From: Prevotella sp. UBA6429
GTDB taxonomy: Bacteria > Bacteroidota > Bacteroidia > Bacteroidales > Bacteroidaceae
Direction: 5' to 3'
Assembly (NCBI GenBank): GCA_002437285.1
Contig: DJOV01000026.1
Location: forward strand, 1 to 22,119
DNA: 22,119 bases
Below are positions 17,132 to 22,119 of this stretch, in pieces. The first letter of the stretch is position 1. Every line of letters starts with the position of its first letter. The notes beneath the pieces are model-generated. The model saw only the letters and a list, made by a program, of their open reading frames with translations, was not told the DNA's origin and did not search any database. The position numbers and the translations under genes are program-made.

Positions 17132-18220
17132 TCAACCGCGGTGCAACGCCAAGTTGTAGTTGTAATACTTCTTGTCGCCCGTGATGTCCTTGACCACCTC
17201 CAGGAACGGCGGGAAGTTGACATTCTCCTTGTCGGTGATGCCCTTGGTTTCCAGGATGACCAGCCCTTCGAGCTGCCTCTCATAGGTGTCGAGCTCAAAG
17301 TATTGCCCCATCCAGATGAAGCTCTTGCGGTGCTTGCGTATGGTCTGCCGGTAAGGGTCGGCCTGCAGGAGCATGCTCTCGTAAAGGGCATTGCTCACCT
17401 GGCGCTCGGTCTCCACCTGCTGGTTGGCTCCCAGCGACTTCTTGGACGTGTGAACATTCACGACATTGCCGTTGGCCCACTCCCGCTTGCGCAGGCGCAC
17501 CTCTGTGTCGGGATCCGAGACCAGGTAGGTCTGCGTGATGTGCGAGGTGGTGGTGGACGGAACGTCGCCCGTCACCCTCACGATATACTTGCGCTCCTCG
17601 GTGATGGGTTGCGGCAAGCCGAGCACGGCCGAAATCTCCTTGAGCACGCGGTTGATCTTGGCGTTGAAGTCCTGGTGGTTGTTGATGACACGCACATGGG
17701 GATGCTCGCTCCAGGCGTTGATGACCTTTTTGTCAAGTGTGCGTGCCAGTTCCAGTCCTTCCGTGCGTTCCTTGTTGTTGCTCGTCGTATAGAACTCCTC
17801 GGCCCCGTCGGCAGCTGACACCAGGTGGAGAACGGCATCATAGCGGCTGCGTAGCGCCGAACTGTCGGTTCCAGCGAGGTGTGTGATCTCATCCCACATC
17901 TCGCCAGTCATGTAGGCGGATATGTCCATGGCTCCCCGGTCACACACGATGACCGCCGGCTCATCTACCTGCTCGGCTATCTTGGTGAACTTGTCCTCCA
18001 GGGCCAACTGCATCTCGAGGGTGGCTTTCTCACTCTCATAGAAAAAGTTGCGATTCTTCGTGAGATAGTCCACTCCCGCTTGCGCGAAGAGGGTCGGCAC
18101 CTCCGGGATGGTAAACACCTTGAAGCCCATGCTGGAAAAGTGGTCTATGATTTTCACCAGAGCCGTCGTCTTTCCTGCGCACGGGCCTCCCGTCAGCACG
18201 ATTTTCTTGATATCCTTCAT
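17132..18220 (-). CDS. P-loop NTPase (AAA_28/NadR-like) fused to a CYTH domain
   Basis: This 362-aa protein has two domains. The N-terminal one is a P-loop kinase-like NTPase with Walker A GGPCAGKTT (residues 11-19) and a Walker-B-type segment VIVCDRGAMD (90-99), of the AAA_28 type. The C-terminal part (about 207-355) looks like a CYTH/triphosphate-tunnel domain, with an ERK opening (209-211), the charged strand EVRLRKRE (240-247), and GQYFELDTYE (305-314) leading to LETKG (323-327). CYTH enzymes bind triphosphate groups and divalent metal. The start at 18220 places the P-loop at residue 11; an ATG at 18244 would add 8 residues and overlap the TPR gene by 10 bases. The substrate is unknown. 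The neighbouring deoxynucleoside kinases make a nucleotide-related role plausible but unproven. Confidence 0.83.
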   Translation of the reverse strand: MKDIKKIVLTGGPCAGKTTALVKIIDHFSSMGFKVFTIPEVPTLFAQAGVDYLTKNRNFFYESEKATLEMQLALEDKFTKIAEQVDEPAVIVCDRGAMDISAYMTGEMWDEITHLAGTDSSALRSRYDAVLHLVSAADGAEEFYTTSNNKERTEGLELARTLDKKVINAWSEHPHVRVINNHQDFNAKINRVLKEISAVLGLPQPITEERKYIVRVTGDVPSTTTSHITQTYLVSDPDTEVRLRKREWANGNVVNVHTSKKSLGANQQVETERQVSNALYESMLLQADPYRQTIRKHRKSFIWMGQYFELDTYERQLEGLVILETKGITDKENVNFPPFLEVVKDITGDKKYYNYNLALHRG

Positions 18221-18234
18221 GTATCTATGGTCTT

Positions 18235-18996
18235 CTATTTGCATTTGTCATACCATTCCTTGAGCGCCATCTTCGGTGTTCCCCTCTTGACGATGGTGTC
18301 CAGGTCGTAACGCGCGTCGTCCTTGCGCTTCAGTTTGATGCGCAGGTCGGCCCTGTTCAACAAGTAGTCCTCGTTGTCTGGGTCACGGCGCAACGCTTCT
18401 GAGTAGTCGTATTCGGCCAGTTCCAACTGTCCTCGCTCACTTTCCATGCCGGCTCTTGCCGCCCAAGCGACGGCTGAGTCAGGGAAGGCGGTCACGAGAC
18501 GGTTGATGCCGTCCATCGCCTCGGTGAAGTGCTTGTCTTTCTGGTTGACAAGTGCCAGTCCCAACTGCGCCTCGAAGTTGCCGGGCACTATGCCCAGCAG
18601 GGCCTCATAGTCAATCCTCGCAAACTTGTAGCGGAGCAACCGGTCGTTGGCATAAGCCCGGTAGAACAGTGCCGCCACATTCGTGGGATCGATGCGTAGC
18701 ACCTTGTCATATTCGTCTTTCGCATACTGCCATTGCTCCAGCTGCAGGTTCCAGGAAGCCTTTCGGAGCATGAGGTCCACCGAGTCAGGATGGTAGGCGA
18801 GTGTCTCGATGGCCTGTCGCAGACTGTCGCGCATGCTCTCGCGCGACATGCCGTCACGAGCCAGGCCTTGCGCCGAAGCCGACAGTGTGGCCGCCAACCA
18901 CAACGGCAGCAGGGCGGCACACTTGCTAAGCATATGCTGTATCATCCAATAAGCCTGTTTGTTCTTTTCCTCAACGATGGATTTCCGCTGGCTCAT
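18235..18996 (-). CDS. Exported TPR-repeat protein
   Basis: The 253-aa product has an N-terminal export signal with hydrophobic core CAALLPLWLAATL and a likely signal peptidase I site after ASA at residue 42. Translation may begin at residue 1 (ATG overlapping the upstream stop as ATGA), at Met18, or at Met22, which would give a signal peptide of more usual length. The mature part has four or five tetratricopeptide repeats (about residues 66-235), with units such as QYAKDEYDKVLRIDPTN and ELAEYDYSEALRRDPDN. TPRs mediate protein-protein contacts, here predicted in the periplasm. Tight coupling to the membrane kinase-like gene suggests the TPR protein may meet that protein's periplasmic tail. 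Confidence 0.85.
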   Translation of the reverse strand: MSQRKSIVEEKNKQAYWMIQHMLSKCAALLPLWLAATLSASAQGLARDGMSRESMRDSLRQAIETLAYHPDSVDLMLRKASWNLQLEQWQYAKDEYDKVLRIDPTNVAALFYRAYANDRLLRYKFARIDYEALLGIVPGNFEAQLGLALVNQKDKHFTEAMDGINRLVTAFPDSAVAWAARAGMESERGQLELAEYDYSEALRRDPDNEDYLLNRADLRIKLKRKDDARYDLDTIVKRGTPKMALKEWYDKCK

Positions 18997-20138
18997 TCGG
19001 CCATCTTCTGTCCGTTATAGTCGGCAAAAGCCTTGTCGAAAGCCTGCAACTGCGCATCGCTCCATCCCTTGCCTGCGAGCACCTTGCGCAGTCCTTTGTA
19101 GTATTTTGAAACCTTTCTCTTGAGCGACTTCTTGCCTTTGGCCTTGGCGTAGATGTTGTCAAGGTCAGTCTGCACCTGTGGCATCAGTTCGTTGAGCGAG
19201 GCCTGGTCGCTGTCCTGCGGTGCCGTGGTGGCCGGTGACGTGGCCACGGGTGCCTCCGAAGAAGTGTTGCTGGCGGCAGCCGTGCTGTCCACCTGCTCCG
19301 TGGCTTGTGCCGTCTCGTTATCCGTCTGTTGGCTCTGCTGGCGGAAAATCCACACTGCTGCCACGATGACCAGCACCACGATGAGCGCTACGATGCCCAT
19401 GGCCGCACGGTTGGGGCCCATGGCGCGCTGCAGGTCCTCAGCGGCCTCCTCCCGATAGTCGGCGCGAGAGCGCTTCTGGTGATTGAAGTCGGAGAGGAAA
19501 GCGTCGATGTCGGCATAACGCTCGCTGCGGCCGAAACTGCAGCAACAGCTGATGACCGACTGGTAGGAAAGGGGCATGTTGAGACACTTCACCACCTGTC
19601 CCAAGGAGAAGATGTCGGCTCGGGCGTCGAGCGTGACAGTGCCGTCCTTGGCCTCGGGGGCGATGAAGCGCAAGGTCTCGATGGGTTGCTTCAAGCCATC
19701 GGCGTAACGCTGGCGGAAATTGAGTATCTTTACCGTGTCGTCCTTGGTCGTCACAAAGATCACGGCGGGGGTGAGTGCGGCGTGGATATGGCCATGCACG
19801 TGCAGGTAGTCGAGCGCCTCGGCTATTTGCGTGACGATGCTTTTCTTCTCCTCCTCCGTGTGAGACTCTGCGGCATAGTCGGCCAGCGAACGGCCCTCTT
19901 CCCATTCCATCAGGATGCTCGGCCCCATATCTTCCGTCTCTTCCAATGCTTCATACTTCAGGATGTTGGGGTGGTCGATATCCTTGTTCTTGGCAAATTC
20001 CGTGTCCAGGACTTTCTTATACTGGGGCCTGTTGCGATAAGCGGGCTTGATGCAAACAGCAAGCCTTTCACGGTTTGCCTCCTTCAGCACCTGCAAGTCA
20101 TAGATGCCAAAAGACTTTAAGCTTTTCATTTCCGTCAT
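18993..20138 (-). CDS. Single-pass membrane pseudokinase (Hanks-type fold)
   Basis: The 381-aa product has an N-terminal protein-kinase-like domain (about 8-225). It keeps a candidate ATP Lys (Lys31 in CIK), a helix-C Glu (Glu47), APE (160-162) and DARADIFSLG (171-180). The catalytic loop, normally HRDLKPEN, reads HAALTPAV (119-126), losing the catalytic Asp, the Lys and the Asn. DFG is replaced by NFR (140-142), and no glycine-rich loop is evident. It is therefore predicted to be inactive as a phosphotransferase. One transmembrane helix lies at 245-265, then a Ser/Thr/Ala/Gln-rich segment (about 268-312) and a basic helical C-terminal domain (318-381), expected in the periplasm. It is followed by an ATGA overlap into the TPR gene and probably transduces or scaffolds. 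Confidence 0.82.
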   Translation of the reverse strand: MTEMKSLKSFGIYDLQVLKEANRERLAVCIKPAYRNRPQYKKVLDTEFAKNKDIDHPNILKYEALEETEDMGPSILMEWEEGRSLADYAAESHTEEEKKSIVTQIAEALDYLHVHGHIHAALTPAVIFVTTKDDTVKILNFRQRYADGLKQPIETLRFIAPEAKDGTVTLDARADIFSLGQVVKCLNMPLSYQSVISCCCSFGRSERYADIDAFLSDFNHQKRSRADYREEAAEDLQRAMGPNRAAMGIVALIVVLVIVAAVWIFRQQSQQTDNETAQATEQVDSTAAASNTSSEAPVATSPATTAPQDSDQASLNELMPQVQTDLDNIYAKAKGKKSLKRKVSKYYKGLRKVLAGKGWSDAQLQAFDKAFADYNGQKMAE

Positions 20139-20187
20139 GTTATTACCTTAATATAATGCGAATGAATGTTCATAAACCATGTTTGTC

Positions 20188-20988
20188 TCAGCGGCTTCTC
20201 AGTTGCCAGAAGGCCACCGCCGCCGCTGCTCCCACGTTGAGCGAGTCTACCCCATAAGCCATGGGGATTTTCACCACATAGTCTGCCGATGCAATGGCCT
20301 CTTTCGGCAATCCGTCACCCTCGGTGCCCATCACGATGGCCAGGCGCGGCTCCGCCATGAGCGTGGGGTCGTCAAGATCCGTGGAGTGGGGGGCCAAGGC
20401 CATGGCCACTGTCTTGAAGCCTATGGTGCTGAGCCACGAGAAGGGCTCGTCGAGCCAGGTCCACGGCACGAGAAACACCGTCCCCATCGACACCCTGACG
20501 GCCCTTCGGTTGAGCGGGTCACAACTGTCGCGCGTGAGCAGCACCGCATCTATGCCCAGCGCCGCGGCCGAGCGGAAGATGGATCCGATATTGGTGGTGT
20601 CGCATACGCCTTGTATCACGGCCACACGGCGCTTGCCCTGACAGAGGGCTTCCGCCGAGGGCATCACCTTGCGACGCATGGCACAGAGCACGCCACGCGT
20701 CAACTTGTATCCAGTCAGACGGGTGAGCAACTCGCGCTCGCCCGTGTAGACGGGTATGTCGCCCGCCTCACGGAGGATGTCGGCAGCGTCTCCCTCGATG
20801 TGTTTTGCCTCACAGAGCATCGACAGCGGTTCATAGCCGGCCGACATGGCCACACGGATTACCTTGGGACTCTCTGCTATAAACAGTCCTTCAGCCGAAA
20901 CAGGTTCGTGGCGCAACTGATGGTCGGTGAGCTTGCTGTAGACCTCCACTCCCGGTTCATCCAGCGAATGGATCGTAATGACTGGCAT
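20188..20988 (-). CDS. TrmH/SpoU-family RNA 2'-O-methyltransferase
   Basis: This 266-aa SPOUT-class methyltransferase has all three family motifs: motif 1 NIGSIFRSA (133-141) with the catalytic-type Arg139, motif 2 GTEGDGL (221-227), and motif 3 IPMAYGVDSLNVGAAAA (241-257), which form the knotted SAM-binding site. The N-terminal 110 residues are a substrate-binding extension as in other TrmH-like rRNA or tRNA methyltransferases. It should transfer a methyl group from S-adenosylmethionine to a ribose 2'-OH in tRNA or rRNA, with the target undetermined. It lies 22 bases after the WG-repeat gene and 49 bases before the pseudokinase gene, all on the minus strand, so it is probably co-transcribed though functionally separate. 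Confidence 0.9.
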   Translation of the reverse strand: MPVITIHSLDEPGVEVYSKLTDHQLRHEPVSAEGLFIAESPKVIRVAMSAGYEPLSMLCEAKHIEGDAADILREAGDIPVYTGERELLTRLTGYKLTRGVLCAMRRKVMPSAEALCQGKRRVAVIQGVCDTTNIGSIFRSAAALGIDAVLLTRDSCDPLNRRAVRVSMGTVFLVPWTWLDEPFSWLSTIGFKTVAMALAPHSTDLDDPTLMAEPRLAIVMGTEGDGLPKEAIASADYVVKIPMAYGVDSLNVGAAAAVAFWQLRSR

Positions 20989-21010
20989 ATCAGAATCAGC
21001 CTTCTATGGA

Positions 21011-21571
21011 TTAGTTGCCGTTGACGCGGTTGCCTTGTGTGTCGATATAGAAGGTTTCCTTGCCTTGCTTCACCTCCATGGTGCCGCTTGAGATGCTGCC
21101 GATCTCGTCATAGACAGGCTTCACCACTTCCTTGCCGCCCTTGTCGACCAGGCCATACTTCTCACCGACCTTCACGAGGGCGAGGTTGGGATAGTGCTCG
21201 TCGTAGTTGGACTCAATGGCGTCATACTTGATCGGGCAGATCACGGTGCCTTTCACGTCCACGATGCCATACTTCTTGCCGTCGCCCACGATGGCATAAC
21301 CGCCCCTGAACTGGCGCACCTCGGCAAACTTGCCGCTCCTGCGCAACTTGTCGGCTTGTGCGACGTAGTCGATGTCGCCATTCTTATAATAGACGTCCGG
21401 CTCGTTGTTGGGCTTCAGCAACAGGTATCCGGCGACCAGCACGACGATAATCACCGCACCCAGGATGATGTTGCGTTTCAACTTCCGTTTATATTCACGC
21501 TCAGCAGCCTCGTTGGCCGCGATCTCAGCCTCCATCTCTTGGCGGCGAGCCTCTTGTTCTTCTTGTGTCAT
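21011..21571 (-). CDS. Single-pass membrane protein with WG repeats
   Basis: The 186-aa product has a charged, probably coiled N-terminus (1-33, rich in Glu, Ala and Arg). A transmembrane helix lies at 34-52, preceded by KRKLKR, which suggests that the N-terminus stays inside. A periplasmic domain follows with two clear WG-type repeats, YGIVDVKGTVICPIKYDAI (101-119) and YGLVDKGGKEVVKPVYDEI (139-157), and possibly a degenerate third at about 173. WG repeats are beta-rich modules of uncertain role. The ATG at 21571 is chosen because a farther upstream in-frame start at 21604 would lie within the promoter. It is the first gene of the leftward cluster. Confidence 0.85.
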   Translation of the reverse strand: MTQEEQEARRQEMEAEIAANEAAEREYKRKLKRNIILGAVIIVVLVAGYLLLKPNNEPDVYYKNGDIDYVAQADKLRRSGKFAEVRQFRGGYAIVGDGKKYGIVDVKGTVICPIKYDAIESNYDEHYPNLALVKVGEKYGLVDKGGKEVVKPVYDEIGSISSGTMEVKQGKETFYIDTQGNRVNGN

Positions 21572-21601
21572 CTTTTTGTCTTTTAAGTGATGATTGCCGG
21601 G

Positions 21602-21633
21602 CAAAGTTAGTAAATTAATGCTAATTGTGCAAA
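21602..21633 (-). promoter_or_regulatory. Consensus promoter of the leftward seven-gene cluster
   Basis: On the minus strand, TTTG (21633-21630) is followed after 20 bases by TAACTTTG (21609-21602). This is a full match to the Bacteroidetes -33/-7 housekeeping consensus. Initiation near 21595 gives a leader of about 25 bases before the WG-repeat gene. I see no other full promoter within the cluster. Confidence 0.8.
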
Positions 21634-21691
21634 AGAATGAGAATAATTATAACGAGAATGTTATCAAGCAGCAAAAAAGGCTCCGTATCGT

Positions 21692-21722
21692 TTTGTGTGG
21701 CACATGATTTTTCCTACTTTTG
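21692..21722 (+). promoter_or_regulatory. Consensus promoter of the small unknown gene
   Basis: TTTG (21692-21695) and TACTTTTG (21715-21722) are 19 bases apart, a full match to the Bacteroidetes consensus. Initiation near 21729 rules out the in-frame TTG at 21720 as a start and supports the ATG at 21744. It is divergent from the promoter at 21602-21633. Confidence 0.8.
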
Positions 21723-21743
21723 CAACACACAAAGTCATACAAC

Positions 21744-21992
21744 ATGTCCATCAGTGCAGACAGCGTAGCCTCGGCTTACGCCTTTTTCCATCAGAAGTGG
21801 CGCATCTACGACCATTCTACCATTCCCACGCAGCGTGACGATATCGAATACGCCATCAGTTCGTATGCCAGTTCGATGGATCGTCAACTTTATGATTTCC
21901 TGTCGGAAGGACACCCAGACTTCCTCATGACACACACGCGTTTTAGGAATGACATGAAGTCAGCGCTCGATTCCTTGCAGAAGTTGTTGTGA
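21744..21992 (+). CDS. Small conserved-looking protein of unknown function
   Basis: I do not recognise the family. The 82-aa product is soluble, without a signal peptide or membrane segment, and appears largely helical. It has aromatic residues early (AYAFFHQKWRIYDHS), a central acidic/polar helix (QRDDIEYAISSYASSMDRQLYDFL), and a C-terminal helix ending in SLQKLL. The start is the ATG placed about 15 bases after the predicted transcription start of a perfect consensus promoter, so the gene is probably real and constitutively expressed. No terminator is visible after it. Confidence 0.7.
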   Translation: MSISADSVASAYAFFHQKWRIYDHSTIPTQRDDIEYAISSYASSMDRQLYDFLSEGHPDFLMTHTRFRNDMKSALDSLQKLL

Positions 21993-22119
21993 TGCGGAAG
22001 GCAAGGAATAGGAAAGTTAGTTGGCATAACATCTATTTATCATAACCACCGTTATGGAAATGGCGTTTATCCCACAATAGGTCGGCTCATCAAGAAAGCG
22101 GACAATATATATAAAAAAA
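21993..22119. other. Window-end spacer
   Basis: No gene is recognisable in the last 127 bases. A weak 5-bp hairpin (ATAAC/GTTAT, around 22040-22054) is present and the end is A/T-rich. The next gene is presumably outside the window. Confidence 0.4.

Noticed and set aside
18993..20138. Annotation as an active serine/threonine kinase
   Set aside because: The catalytic Asp, catalytic-loop Lys/Asn and DFG Asp are all replaced, so only the fold assignment is supported.

Overview
The window looks like a chromosomal segment from a Bacteroidales bacterium, most likely Prevotellaceae. The evidence is the Bacteroidetes-type promoters (a TAnnTTTG -7 box, in the best cases with TTTG about 19-20 nt upstream), the lack of clear Shine-Dalgarno sequences, and gene types typical of that group: a lipoprotein TamL paired with TamB, a SerB with two ACT domains, and an AmpG-like transporter next to a BadF-type kinase. 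I see no rRNA, tRNA, CRISPR array, transposase or phage gene.

Left part (1-8976, plus strand). A 552-base non-coding stretch opens with a perfect 15-bp inverted repeat and holds the promoter of a probable four-gene operon: fabG (fatty-acid synthesis), an RluA-family pseudouridine synthase, tamB and tamL. The last two should form the envelope-spanning TAM-like machine that serves the outer membrane.

Middle (9139-15592). A CobW-family G3E GTPase (+) faces serB (-), with a hairpin terminator between them. serB and a two-domain glycosyltransferase are divergent, each with its own -7 box. The glycosyltransferase overlaps an AmpG-like MFS transporter by ATGA, and a BadF/MurK-like sugar kinase follows 60 bases later. 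This transporter-kinase pair suggests salvage of cell-wall amino sugars. A long bidirectional hairpin terminator (15538-15592) closes both this block and the opposing one.

Right part (15712-21633, minus strand). Seven genes read leftward from a strong promoter at 21602-21633: a one-TM WG-repeat protein, a TrmH/SpoU RNA methyltransferase, a membrane protein with a degenerate protein-kinase domain, an exported TPR protein, a P-loop NTPase fused to a CYTH domain, and two tandem deoxynucleoside kinases. Spacing is tight (overlap to 49 bases) except for a 127-base gap before the first deoxynucleoside kinase. The kinase-like protein has lost the catalytic Asp, the catalytic-loop Lys and Asn, and the DFG Asp, so it is predicted to be a pseudokinase. 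This cluster is the least explained part of the window.

A small unknown gene (82 aa) is transcribed rightward from a second consensus promoter divergent from the large cluster. Nothing further is recognisable up to the window end.
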